64,000 nt of DNA from Sulfuritalea sp. (lineage in GTDB: Bacteria; Pseudomonadota; Gammaproteobacteria; Burkholderiales; Rhodocyclaceae), in the NCBI GenBank assembly GCA_016710465.1, contig JADJVS010000015.1:124001-188000 (forward strand). The letters run 5' to 3'. The translations under genes and the position numbers were made by a program. Shown piece after piece: positions 1-10,458 of the stretch (position 1 is the stretch's first letter; every line of letters starts with the position of its first letter). The notes beneath the pieces are model-generated. The model made no database searches, was not told where the DNA came from, and saw only the letters and a list, made by a program, of their open reading frames with translations.

Positions 1-1
1 G

Positions 2-556
2 GAGGCGATGCAGGTGCACGGCGGCCACGGCTACATCACCGGCACCGGCATCGAGCAGTACGTGCGCGATGCCCGCATCAACATGATTTACGAAGGCACC
101 AACACCATCCAGTCGCTCGACCTGCTCGGACGCAAGATCCTGATGGACAACGGCGCCAAGCTGAAGAAGTTCGGCGCCCTGGTGCAGGCCTTGGTCGAGG
201 AAAACGGCACCGACGAGGCCATGAGCGAGTTCATCACGCCGCTGGCCGATCTGGGCGACAAGGTCAGCAAGCTGACCATGGAAATCGGCATGAAAGCCTT
301 CCAGAACCAGGACGAAGTCGGCGCCGCCGCGGTGCCCTACCTGCGCGTGGTCGGCCATCTGGTCTACAGTTACTTCTTCGCCCGCATGGCGAAGATCGCT
401 CTGGAGAAACAGCATTCGGGCGATACGTTCTACAAGGCCAAGCTGGCCACGGCGCGCTTCTACTTCGCCCGCCTGCTGCCGGAAACCGCGATGCTGATCC
501 GCCAGGCGCGCGCCGGCGCCAAGTCGCTGCTTGAACTCGAAGCTGAGCTATTCTGA
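2..556 (+). CDS. Acyl-CoA dehydrogenase, C-terminal part (5' end outside window)
   Basis: The reading frame is open from base 2, so the gene starts before the window. The visible 184 residues are the C-terminal end of an FAD-dependent acyl-CoA dehydrogenase, the first oxidation step of fatty acyl-CoA breakdown. The signature QVHGGHGY followed by YEGTNTIQ belongs to the last helical domain, which packs on FAD and the neighbouring subunit. The tail resembles the roughly 595-residue subfamily also encoded at 11152, and both end in a LEL(E/D)EALF-like sequence. It lies 116 bp upstream of the hydroxyacyl-CoA dehydrogenase/hydratase gene, with a hairpin repeat in the gap. Electrons would pass to EtfAB, encoded at 8774. 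Family is certain; acyl chain preference cannot be read from this fragment. Confidence 0.93.
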   Translation, partial: EAMQVHGGHGYITGTGIEQYVRDARINMIYEGTNTIQSLDLLGRKILMDNGAKLKKFGALVQALVEENGTDEAMSEFITPLADLGDKVSKLTMEIGMKAFQNQDEVGAAAVPYLRVVGHLVYSYFFARMAKIALEKQHSGDTFYKAKLATARFYFARLLPETAMLIRQARAGAKSLLELEAELF

Positions 557-568
557 AAGCCAAGTTCC

Positions 569-635
569 GTCATTCCGGCGAACGCCGGAATCCAGTGCAG
601 CGAAAGGCCTGGACCCCGGCCTTCGCCGGGGTGAC
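569..635. repeat. Intergenic two-hairpin repeat (REP-like)
   Basis: The stretch begins GTCATTCC and ends GGGGTGAC, so its ends are complementary (GTCA/TGAC). It holds two perfect hairpins: a 9-bp stem at 572-580/583-591 with a 2-nt loop, and an 8-bp stem at 613-620/625-632 with a CTTC loop. Elements of this style are common between genes in beta- and gammaproteobacteria. It sits in the gap between two genes of one probable operon, where it could stabilise or partly terminate the mRNA. No other copy was noticed in the window. Confidence 0.7.
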
Positions 636-672
636 GAATGAATAAGCGCGTTGTCAATAGTAAAGGAGCATC

Positions 673-3072
<2,400 letters not shown>

Positions 3073-3083
3073 GGAGAATCGAA

Positions 3084-4280
3084 ATGACAAAGCAACTGCA
3101 AGACGCCTACATCGTTGCCGCCACCCGCACCCCGATCGGCAAGGCGCCGCGCGGCATGTTCCGCAATACGCGTCCCGACGACCTGCTGGTCGCGGCGATC
3201 CGCTCGGCCATGAACCAGGTGCCGGGCCTCGATCCGAAGCTGATCGAGGACGCCATCATCGGCTGCTCCTTCCCCGAGGGTGAATCCGGACTCAACATGG
3301 CGCGCAACGCCGTGCTGCTGGCCGGCCTGCCCAATACCGTGGGCGGCGTCACCGTCAATCGCTTTTGCGCCTCGGGCATCACCGCCGTGGCGATGGCCGC
3401 CGACCGCATCCGCGTCGGTCAGGCCGACGTCATGATCGCCGGCGGTGCCGAATCGATGTCCATGGTTCCGATGGGCGGTTTCCATCCGTCGATCAACATG
3501 AATGTCTTTGCCGACGAGAATGTCGGCATGGCCTACGGCATGGGCCTCACTGCCGAAAAGGTCGCCACGCAATGGAAGGTGACGCGCGAGATGCAGGACC
3601 AGTTCGCGCTGGAATCGCACCAGCGGGCCATTGCCGGCCAGCAGGCGGGCGAGTTCAACGACGAGACGACCGCGGTCGAGATCGTTGAGCGCGTGCCCAA
3701 CCTTGCCTCCGGTGAAATCGAGTTGAAGAAGCGCAGCGTCAATCGCGACGAAGGCGCGCGCGCCGAATCGACTCTGGCCGCGTTGGCCAAGCTGAAGCCG
3801 GTGTTCGCCGCCAAGGGTTCCGTAACGGCGGGCAACAGTTCGCAGACTTCCGACGGCGCCGGCGCATTGATTCTTGTTTCTGAGAAGATACTCAAGCAGT
3901 TCAGCCTCACCCCGTTGGCGCGCTTCGTCTCCTTCGCCGTGCGCGGCGTGCCGCCCGAGATCATGGGCATCGGGCCCAAGGAAGCGATCCCGGTCGCCTG
4001 CCGGCTGGCCGGCATCACCCAGGATCAACTCGACTGGATCGAACTCAACGAGGCCTTCGCCGCGCAGTCGCTGGCGGTGATCCAGGATCTCGGCCTCGAT
4101 CCGGCCAAGGTGAATCCGATCGGCGGCGCCATCGCGCTGGGCCACCCGCTCGGTGCCACCGGCGCGATCCGGTCGGCCACGGTGATCCACGCGCTACGCC
4201 GGCGCAATCTCAAGTACGGCATGGTGACCATGTGCGTCGGCACCGGCATGGGCGCGGCGGGGATTTTCGAGCGGATGTAA
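3084..4280 (+). CDS. fadA: Acetyl-CoA C-acyltransferase (thiolase)
   Basis: A 398-residue thiolase that cleaves 3-ketoacyl-CoA into acetyl-CoA and a shortened acyl-CoA. The acyl-accepting cysteine is C95 in NRFCASG. The other signatures are NEAFAAQ, GGAIALGHPLGATG with the catalytic histidine, and the C-terminal CVGTGMGA with the second catalytic cysteine. The start at 3084 is chosen because GAGGAG lies just upstream and the N-terminus MTKQLQDAYIVAATRTP matches the family; a longer in-frame extension to 2964 would run through the end of the preceding gene. The gene is the last of its operon and is followed by a strong intrinsic terminator. Degradative (FadA) rather than biosynthetic thiolase is inferred from its neighbours. 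Confidence 0.94.
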   Translation: MTKQLQDAYIVAATRTPIGKAPRGMFRNTRPDDLLVAAIRSAMNQVPGLDPKLIEDAIIGCSFPEGESGLNMARNAVLLAGLPNTVGGVTVNRFCASGITAVAMAADRIRVGQADVMIAGGAESMSMVPMGGFHPSINMNVFADENVGMAYGMGLTAEKVATQWKVTREMQDQFALESHQRAIAGQQAGEFNDETTAVEIVERVPNLASGEIELKKRSVNRDEGARAESTLAALAKLKPVFAAKGSVTAGNSSQTSDGAGALILVSEKILKQFSLTPLARFVSFAVRGVPPEIMGIGPKEAIPVACRLAGITQDQLDWIELNEAFAAQSLAVIQDLGLDPAKVNPIGGAIALGHPLGATGAIRSATVIHALRRRNLKYGMVTMCVGTGMGAAGIFERM

Positions 4281-4292
4281 GGCTCGGCAAGG

Positions 4293-4329
4293 AAGCTGCC
4301 GTACTGGCAACGGTGCGGCAGCTTTTTTT
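4293..4329 (+). terminator. Rho-independent terminator after fadA
   Basis: A perfect 9-bp stem (4293-4301 pairing with 4316-4324), a 14-nt loop and a run of seven T directly after the stem. It lies 12 bp after the thiolase stop and closes the beta-oxidation operon. The convergent kinase gene on the other strand ends at 4433. Confidence 0.9.
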
Positions 4330-4349
4330 CATGGACGGGCTTCGATGGC

Positions 4350-4374
4350 AACAGTCGGCGCTGACGGGACGGCG
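4350..4374 (+). repeat. Dispersed bipartite motif, copy A (intergenic)
   Basis: Matches AGTCGGCGCYG-N5-RCGGYG, with ACGGG as the N5. It lies between the fadA terminator and the end of the convergent kinase gene. One of twelve copies in this window. Confidence 0.7.
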
Positions 4375-4432
4375 ACCGTTCGGCCTGAGCGGCCGGTTAC
4401 CCTGTGAGGTGCTCAACAACGCGCATCCTCGG

Positions 4433-6280
4433 CTAGCAGCGGCCACCACGCTTCTCCAGCCATGGCAGCAGGGCCTCGTACAACACCTCCCGGGTCACTG
4501 GTTTGGCGACGTGGTCGTTCATGCCGGCATCGAGGCAGGCCTGCCTGTCTTCATCGAAGGCGTTGGCGGTCATCGCGATGATGGCCGTCGTTCCGTTCAG
4601 TGAGTCGGGGCCCAGGTCACGAATGGCTTTCGTGGCATCGAGTCCGTTCATGACCGGCATCTGCATATCCATCAGGATCAGGGCGTAGCTGTTTTGTTTG
4701 GCCAGATCGAGCGCCTGTTGGCCATCCTCGGCCAGATCGACCACGAAGCCGGCATCTTCGAGCCAGACCCGCGAAACCTCCTGGTTAACTGGCTCGTCTT
4801 CGGCGAGCAGGATGCGCGTGCCAGCGAAATCGGTCAGCAAGCGCTGTTCGGCCGCGAGGCCCGTGAAAGTCGGCGCCGGCGGGACGGCGCCCTGTTCCCG
4901 TTTCCCGAGCGGAATGACGAACCAGAAGATACTCCCTTGGCCGGGGGTGCTCTCGGCGCCGATTTCGCCGCCCATGAGCAGGACCAGTTGCTTGCAGATG
5001 ACCAGCCCGAGACCGGTGCCGCCATACTTGCGGGTCATGCTGTTGTCGGCCTGCTCGAAGGTCCGGAACAGCCGCGCCTGCGCTTCCGGTTCGATGCCGA
5101 TGCCGCTGTCGGATATCTCGAAACGCACTTTCACGGCCTCGGGGGTTTCACCGACGGGGCGGACGCGCAACGCGACTTCTCCCTGTTCGGTGAATTTGAT
5201 GGCGTTGCCGACGAGGTTGAAGAGGATCTGCCTCAGCCGCAGTGGGTCGCCCGTGAGGGGAGCGCAAGCGAGTTCGGCGGACAGATCGACGGTCAGCTTC
5301 AGTCCTTTCCCGGTGGCTTCCTGGCCGAGGGAGCCGACGATCTGATCCACGCTCAGGCCCAGTGAGAGGGGCTCGTTTTCAAGCACCATGCGCTCGGCCT
5401 CGATCTTGGAGAGATCGAGGATATCGTTGAGGACGCCGAGGAGGTGATCGGCGGATGCCTTGGCCTTGTCGAGATGACTGATTCCCTGCGGATCGGCCAT
5501 GCGCCGCTTGGCCAGTTCGATCATGCCCAGTACGCCGTTCATCGGTGTGCGCAGTTCGTGGCTCATGTTTGCCAGGAAAGCGCTCTTGGCGATATTCGCG
5601 GCTTCGGCAGCTTCCTTGGCAAAAAAAAGTGCTCTCGTTCTTTCTTCAATCAGGCTTTCACGCTGGCCAAGATGCCGTTCGAGTTCCTGCTCGGCCAGTC
5701 GAGCTCGTCTCATCTCGGCGCCGGACCGCTCCAGCGCCAGTTGCATATCGCCGATAAACAGTATTGTGACCACGCTGCCGCCGATCAGAATCGAGGCGAG
5801 ATCGGCAAGCCTGGTGAGGTAGGTAGACGGGACATTCGGCCGCTGATCAAATGCCTGCCAGCCTGATATATCGCAATAGGCCATCAGGGTGATCGCCAAC
5901 AGCATTCCGATCAGCAGGATGAAGACAATCCGGCGCGAAACCAACAGGCCGGCCAGCATCACCGTGACCGGGTAAAGCAGGAGGATCGTGTCGCGGTTTC
6001 CCTCGCCGACCCAGGCCATGAACGAAATCATCAGGGTCAGCGTGCTAACCAACAGGATGCTACCGGCGTGTGTGTTCCCTCTGCGCTTCAGGACGATCAC
6101 GGCGAGCATTGCGGCCAGTGCGGTGACCAGCAGAGTGGGTAGAACGGGCGAGGTGTACAGCCAGAATTCCGCGATGCATCTGGCCGCCAGCGCCAGAGCG
6201 GCAATTGTCGCAATCTGCTCCAGGCGGCCCGACTGAGGCGGCCCATCGGGGAAACCCTGCTTCTGGGTTGATAGATTCAT
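4433..6280 (-). CDS. Membrane hybrid sensor histidine kinase with receiver domain
   Basis: A 615-residue kinase. The first 185 residues or so hold about six hydrophobic membrane segments with no recognised sensor name. A short coiled coil follows, then the HisKA domain with the phospho-accepting H241 in NMSHELRTPMNG, and the ATPase domain (NLVGNAIKFTE, DSGIGI, GGTGLGL). A linker at about 464-472 is encoded by a copy of the dispersed motif (VPPAPTF). The C-terminal receiver has D538 in MDMQMP and the K of AKPV. There is no Hpt domain and no DNA-binding regulator beside it, so its phosphorylation target lies elsewhere. It is convergent with fadA. The signal sensed is unknown. Confidence 0.9.
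   Translation of the reverse strand: MNLSTQKQGFPDGPPQSGRLEQIATIAALALAARCIAEFWLYTSPVLPTLLVTALAAMLAVIVLKRRGNTHAGSILLVSTLTLMISFMAWVGEGNRDTILLLYPVTVMLAGLLVSRRIVFILLIGMLLAITLMAYCDISGWQAFDQRPNVPSTYLTRLADLASILIGGSVVTILFIGDMQLALERSGAEMRRARLAEQELERHLGQRESLIEERTRALFFAKEAAEAANIAKSAFLANMSHELRTPMNGVLGMIELAKRRMADPQGISHLDKAKASADHLLGVLNDILDLSKIEAERMVLENEPLSLGLSVDQIVGSLGQEATGKGLKLTVDLSAELACAPLTGDPLRLRQILFNLVGNAIKFTEQGEVALRVRPVGETPEAVKVRFEISDSGIGIEPEAQARLFRTFEQADNSMTRKYGGTGLGLVICKQLVLLMGGEIGAESTPGQGSIFWFVIPLGKREQGAVPPAPTFTGLAAEQRLLTDFAGTRILLAEDEPVNQEVSRVWLEDAGFVVDLAEDGQQALDLAKQNSYALILMDMQMPVMNGLDATKAIRDLGPDSLNGTTAIIAMTANAFDEDRQACLDAGMNDHVAKPVTREVLYEALLPWLEKRGGRC
4865..4889 (+). repeat. Dispersed bipartite motif, copy B (inside kinase gene)
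   Basis: A close match to the consensus (AGTCGGCGCCG, N5, ACGGCG). Read on the minus strand it encodes VPPAPTF in the linker between the ATPase and receiver domains of the kinase, a place where an insertion would be tolerated. Confidence 0.75.
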
Positions 6281-6715
6281 CAGGCGATGGATGATTTCAG
6301 CTTCTGGTCAATGGGGCTCGGAAAGGCGCGGAAATCGACTGGCGAGGCAATTGGAGAATCGGGCGGCGCGTCCGCACTTGATGTTGCGCGGCATGCCATC
6401 AACCGGGACGGCGATCACCCAGATACGCTTCAGGCCGGCCGGTTTTGAATCCCTCCAGCACCTGGTGCCGTCAACAGTGTGTATTGTAAATGGCGAGATA
6501 GCCAAAAACGTCAGGATTTCAGGCAGGTGAGGCCGAGCATTCCCTGCCCCCGAGGATCGGCCATGCCAGACATGCCGCCTTTGCTGCCATATCGGAAGTT
6601 GGCGGCGCGATTCGAGCTTGGCAAGGGTTGGCTGGGTCCCCGGACTGCGGCGGAGCGAATGGAGCGGCATCGCGGCCGAAATGGCGGCCGGGAGTTCCGC
6701 ATGGGATGCGACCGG
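6281..6715. other. 435-bp gap without a recognisable gene
   Basis: This stretch separates the start of the minus-strand kinase gene (6280) from the end of the EAL-HDOD gene (6716). Open frames exist on both strands, the longest about 120 codons on the minus strand, but none has a recognisable motif, a clear ribosome binding site or biased codon use. It presumably holds the kinase promoter near 6280-6400. No terminator, repeat or RNA gene was recognised. Confidence 0.5.
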
Positions 6716-7960
6716 CTAGGCCTGGGGGGAGGCGATCCCGAGTTGCTGCACCCAGGGCAGCGCCTCGGCCAGGACTTCACCCAGCATGGAAACGGATGCC
6801 CGGTTGCCAAAGGGCGCAATCAGGGCCTGGACGGCGGCGAGGTCGCAGTCGTCGTAACTTTCCGTGATCGCGAGCATGGCTCCGAGATGCCCCTGCTTGC
6901 CGGCAAGTGCGCTCCGTACTTCCGGATCCACGGCGATTTGATCCAGCACCTCGGTCATTGACATCCGCAGCGCGGCGGGAACCACCGACATCAGGCCGGT
7001 GAGAAAGGCGGCGTCGTGCAGGCGCGTGTCCCTGGCGTGGAGGCGGTCCACCAGCAACTCCATGAAGCGTCCGCGCAGCGCGGCGAGTTGCAGCAGGGGG
7101 TTGCGCGCAAAATCGATCTGGCCGTTCTGGGCGAAGATCAGCAGATGCAGCCAGCGCTTCAGTTGGGTGCGACCGATGGCGGTAATCGCATGGCGTATCG
7201 AGGTGATATGCGCACGCATGCCGGCGCCGACGGAGTTGACCAGGCGCAACAGGTTGATGACCAGCGAGGGCTCCTGGCGGAAGGCTTCTTCGAGCTTGCC
7301 GGTTTCCGCTTCATCGGCCAGCAGTTTGATCAGTCGCAGCAGGCCCTGTGTCGACGGGTCGAGTTTGCGACCTTCGATGACCACGGGCCGGGCGAAGAAA
7401 TAGCCCTGGAACAGGTCGAAGCCGAGCAACCGGCACAGCTCTTGTTGCGACTGCGTTTCGACCTGGGCGGCGATCAGCCGACGGTGGGTGGTGGCCAGGG
7501 TTCGCGCGATCGTCTGCAGCCTTTCGTGGGGAATGTCGCCGAGGCCGACCTTGATCCAGGCCGCGATGTCGATCAAGGGCCAGCAACCGTCATCGATTTC
7601 CGTCAGTCCGGAAAGACAGAACGCATAGCCGAGCTTTCGCAACTCGCGGCAGCGCTCCTGCGCCGGGCCGTGGAGGAACTGGTCCGCGTCGATCTCGAGC
7701 ACCACGCAGCGGCTCGGCAGGATCTCGATGAAATCGGCGGCGAGGAATTCCGCGTCGACCTTGATGAAGGTCAGGACATGGTCCAGCACCTTGGCCAGGC
7801 CAAGCTCGGCGAACGCCTTGCATACGACATCGGCCGTGGCCACGGCGCCATTCGCCGGAGCGGCGTTGTTGTCGGTCGTGGCGCGGAACAGAAGTTCGTA
7901 GCCGACCAGTGCCTGATCCTTGTCGAGTATCGGCTGGCGGCCAATGAAGGCGTCGTGCAT
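6716..7960 (-). CDS. EAL-HDOD signalling protein (YuxH-like)
   Basis: A soluble protein of 414 residues. It has an N-terminal EAL-type domain beginning FIGRQPILDK and continuing YELLFR, where the catalytic EAL triad reads ELL; this degenerate form usually binds or ignores cyclic di-GMP rather than hydrolysing it. The C-terminal half is an HDOD domain (LLRLVNSVGAG, then SIRHAITAIGR). Proteins of this build act as signalling scaffolds or receptors. The start at 7960 is chosen because family members begin just ahead of the FIGRQPI motif; a longer frame reaches 8038 but adds an atypical N-terminus. It follows tetR on the same strand after a gap of about 105 bp. Partner unknown. Confidence 0.85.
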   Translation of the reverse strand: MHDAFIGRQPILDKDQALVGYELLFRATTDNNAAPANGAVATADVVCKAFAELGLAKVLDHVLTFIKVDAEFLAADFIEILPSRCVVLEIDADQFLHGPAQERCRELRKLGYAFCLSGLTEIDDGCWPLIDIAAWIKVGLGDIPHERLQTIARTLATTHRRLIAAQVETQSQQELCRLLGFDLFQGYFFARPVVIEGRKLDPSTQGLLRLIKLLADEAETGKLEEAFRQEPSLVINLLRLVNSVGAGMRAHITSIRHAITAIGRTQLKRWLHLLIFAQNGQIDFARNPLLQLAALRGRFMELLVDRLHARDTRLHDAAFLTGLMSVVPAALRMSMTEVLDQIAVDPEVRSALAGKQGHLGAMLAITESYDDCDLAAVQALIAPFGNRASVSMLGEVLAEALPWVQQLGIASPQA

Positions 7961-8066
7961 TTCCGGGAATACCTGCTTGCCTGGGTTGATTGCCCCGCGA
8001 GGGTGGTGGATGAAAACGCGAGGCTGGCCGGCAAGCATACATTAGCCCGGCATAGGAACCGTCGCC

Positions 8067-8642
8067 TCAATGGGAAATCAGATCGGCGATCCAGGACTTC
8101 AGCGATGCGATGTCGTTGGTGAATGCGCCGTGCCGCATCAGGCTTGCGCCAAACACATAGGCATAGAGCAGGAGACTGCGCGCCTCGGCCTCGCGTTGCG
8201 CCATGCCGCGGGCGAGAAACAGGCGGCAGGCGCAGGTCAGGCGTTCGGCATCGACCGCCTCGACCGCGGCCGCGGCTTGCGGGTCGTGTCTCGCCCAGTC
8301 GCGCACGGCGGCTTCGATGGCAATGCCCTTGCGGTTGCGCGCCGACGCATAGACCTCGATGGTGTGCAACAGGGCGGCGGCCTCGCCACCGGGCTCGGCC
8401 TGGGTCTGCTTGCGGATGTCGCGGATACGGCCGTCCTTCCAGAATTCCAGCACCGCATCCTGAAGGTCGCGTCGATCCTTGAAATGCCAGTAGAAGCTGC
8501 CCTTGGTCACGCCCAGGCGCTTGGCCAGCACCTCGACGCGCAGCCGTTGCGCGCCGCCTTCGGCCAGGATGGCGATCGCGCCCTTGATCCAGGCGTCGCG
8601 ATCCAGCACGGTGCGTGCCGCCTTGGCGATTCGTGTTTCCAT
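8067..8642 (-). CDS. TetR-family transcriptional regulator
   Basis: About 191 residues with an N-terminal helix-turn-helix (AEGGAQRLRVEVLAKRLGVTK, followed by SFYWHFKDRRDL), typical of TetR, and a divergent ligand-binding C-terminal part. The start at 8642 (METRIAK) is preferred; an in-frame ATG at 8687 would add 15 residues. It is divergent from etfBA. Two copies of the palindrome CCATAC-N6-GTATGG, one over its own start codon and one in the spacer, suggest it represses itself and the etf operon. By analogy with FadR/PsrA-type TetR proteins the effector could be an acyl-CoA, but this is inference from location. Confidence 0.9.
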   Translation of the reverse strand: METRIAKAARTVLDRDAWIKGAIAILAEGGAQRLRVEVLAKRLGVTKGSFYWHFKDRRDLQDAVLEFWKDGRIRDIRKQTQAEPGGEAAALLHTIEVYASARNRKGIAIEAAVRDWARHDPQAAAAVEAVDAERLTCACRLFLARGMAQREAEARSLLLYAYVFGASLMRHGAFTNDIASLKSWIADLISH

Positions 8643-8656
8643 ACGGTAGGGTATTG
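8639..8656. promoter_or_regulatory. Putative TetR operator 1, overlapping tetR start
   Basis: Arms CCATAC and GTATTG separated by 6 nt, an imperfect copy (one mismatch) of the palindrome at 8691. It covers the ATG of the tetR gene on the minus strand, a typical place for autorepression. Confidence 0.55.
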
Positions 8657-8690
8657 AGTTTTGCGTTGCAGTGCGGTAGTATCTCATATC

Positions 8691-8708
8691 CCATACCGTG
8701 GCGTATGG
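8691..8708. promoter_or_regulatory. Putative TetR operator 2, tetR-etfB intergenic
   Basis: A perfect 6-bp inverted repeat CCATAC-N6-GTATGG. It lies just upstream of the -10-like element of etfB and about 50 bp from the first copy, so a dimeric TetR protein bound here could block both divergent promoters. Confidence 0.65.
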
Positions 8709-8732
8709 AATAAGCGGCCGCCGAATAGTGGC

Positions 8733-8738
8733 TACAAT
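8733..8738 (+). promoter_or_regulatory. Likely -10 element of the etfBA operon
   Basis: TACAAT lies 36 bp before the etfB start codon, with no good -35 hexamer at 17 bp (ATAAGC). Weak -35 elements are common where an activator or repressor controls the promoter; the operator-like palindrome ends 24 bp upstream. Confidence 0.45.
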
Positions 8739-8773
8739 GCTTTTTTCCGTTCAGATCATTTAAGGAGACCCGC

Positions 8774-9526
8774 TTGAAAATCCTCGTTCCGGTCAAGCGC
8801 GTGATTGACTACAACGTCAAGGTTCGCGTCAAGGCAGACGGCACTGGTGTCGATCTGGCGAATGTGAAAATGTCGATGAACCCCTTCGACGAGATTGCCG
8901 TCGAGGAGGCCATGCGGCTGAAGGAGGGGGGCAAGGCGACCGAGGTTGTTGCCGTCTCCTGCGGCGTCACCGCCTGCCAGGAAACCCTGCGCACGGCGAT
9001 GGCGATCGGCGCCGACCGGGCAATCCTTGTCGAAACCGATGTTGAACTGCAGCCCCTGGCCGTGGCCAAGCTGCTGGCCGCCGTGGCAAAGAAGGAAGGC
9101 CCGCAACTCATCATCCTGGGCAAGCAGGCGATCGACGACGACTCCAACCAGACCGGCCAGATGCTCGCCGCCTTGCTTGGCTGGTCGCAGGCGACGTTTG
9201 CTTCCAAGGTGGTGATTGGTGATGGCAAGGCCACCGTGACGCGTGAGATCGATGGCGGCCTCGAAACCCTGGATATCAGCCTGCCTGCCATTGTCACCAC
9301 CGACCTGCGCCTCAACGAGCCGCGCTACGCCACGCTGCCCAACATCATGAAGGCGAAGAAGAAGCCGCTGGACGTCGTCAAGCCGGCCGATCTTGGCGTG
9401 GATGTCGCGCCGCGCCTTTCCACCGTCAGTGTCGCCGAACCGCCCAAGCGCAGCGCCGGCGTCAAGGTTGCGGACGTCGCGCAACTGGTAGACAAACTCA
9501 AGAACGAAGCCAAGGTGATCGCATGA
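8774..9526 (+). CDS. etfB: Electron transfer flavoprotein subunit beta
   Basis: A 250-residue ETF beta subunit, the usual family length. It begins MKILVPVKRVIDYNVKVR and carries the ETF beta signature around GKQAIDDDSNQTGQM. With EtfA it accepts electrons from acyl-CoA dehydrogenases on FAD and passes them to ETF-ubiquinone oxidoreductase (encoded at 16775). The start codon is TTG at 8774, supported by AAGGAG 6 nt upstream and by the family N-terminus. It overlaps etfA by the 4-bp ATGA. The divergent TetR gene and palindromes suggest control by acyl-CoA availability. Confidence 0.97.
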   Translation: MKILVPVKRVIDYNVKVRVKADGTGVDLANVKMSMNPFDEIAVEEAMRLKEGGKATEVVAVSCGVTACQETLRTAMAIGADRAILVETDVELQPLAVAKLLAAVAKKEGPQLIILGKQAIDDDSNQTGQMLAALLGWSQATFASKVVIGDGKATVTREIDGGLETLDISLPAIVTTDLRLNEPRYATLPNIMKAKKKPLDVVKPADLGVDVAPRLSTVSVAEPPKRSAGVKVADVAQLVDKLKNEAKVIA

Positions 9527-10455
9527 GCCTCCTCGTCATCGCAGAACACGACAACGCCAGCCTCAAGGCGGCGACCCTCAATGCCGTCACGGCGGCCGCC
9601 AGGATCGGTGGCGAGATTCACATTCTCGTTGCCGGTTCGGGCTGTGGCGCGGTCGCGGAGCAGGCGGCAAAGGTCGCCGGCGTGGCCAAGGTGCGTGTCG
9701 CCGACGCAGCGCACTATGGCGACCAGACCGCGGAGAACCTCGCCGCGCTGATCGTGGCCAATGCGGCGGGCTATACGCACATCCTCGCCGCCGCCACCAG
9801 CAACGGCAAGAATACCTTGCCGCGCGTGGCGGCCCTGCTCGATGTGGCCCAGATTTCGGAGATCATCAGCGTGGTCGATGCCGATACCTTCGTGCGCCCG
9901 ATCTATGCCGGCAATGCCATGGCGACGGTCAAGTCGGCCGACGCGGTGAAAGTCATCACCGTTCGCACCACCGGCTTCGATGCCGCTGCAGCCACCGGTG
10001 GCGCTGCCACCGTGGAAGCCGTGGCCGCCGGCGCCGATCTGGGCCAGTCGAAACTCATCGGCCGCGAACTGACCAAGTCGGCCCGGCCGGAACTCGGCGC
10101 CGCCAAGATCATCGTTTCCGGTGGTCGCGGCATGGGCAGCGGCGAGAACTACCACAAGGTGCTGGAGCCGCTGGCCGACAAGCTGGGTGCCGCCATGGGG
10201 GCATCGCGCGCCGCCGTGGATGCCGGATTCGTTCCCAACGACTACCAGGTCGGCCAGACCGGCAAGATCGTCGCGCCGCAGCTTTACATTGCAATCGGCA
10301 TTTCCGGCGCGATCCAGCATCTGGCCGGCATGAAGGACTCCAAGGTAATCGTGGCGATCAACAAGGACCCGGATGCGCCGATCTTCCAGGTGGCCGATTA
10401 CGGACTGGTCGCCGACTTGTTTGCCGCCGTTCCGGAACTCACGGCGGCGCTGTAG
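9523..10455 (+). CDS. etfA: Electron transfer flavoprotein subunit alpha
   Basis: A 310-residue ETF alpha subunit. The N-terminal domain starts MSLLVIAEHDNASLK. The C-terminal FAD domain has SGGRGMGSGENY, then QVGQTGKIVAPQLYIAIGISGAIQH, and ends VADYGLVADLF; these hold the flavin between the two lobes. It overlaps etfB (ATGA) and is followed 3 bp later by the CbiM-like membrane gene. Full length, no oddities. It feeds electrons from both acyl-CoA dehydrogenases of this window into the quinone pool through ETF-QO. Confidence 0.97.
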   Translation: MSLLVIAEHDNASLKAATLNAVTAAARIGGEIHILVAGSGCGAVAEQAAKVAGVAKVRVADAAHYGDQTAENLAALIVANAAGYTHILAAATSNGKNTLPRVAALLDVAQISEIISVVDADTFVRPIYAGNAMATVKSADAVKVITVRTTGFDAAAATGGAATVEAVAAGADLGQSKLIGRELTKSARPELGAAKIIVSGGRGMGSGENYHKVLEPLADKLGAAMGASRAAVDAGFVPNDYQVGQTGKIVAPQLYIAIGISGAIQHLAGMKDSKVIVAINKDPDAPIFQVADYGLVADLFAAVPELTAAL

Positions 10456-10458
10456 CGC

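Noticed and set aside
6308..6670. 120-codon minus-strand frame in the 435-bp gap
   Set aside because: Composition and lack of start signals look non-coding; no family resemblance.
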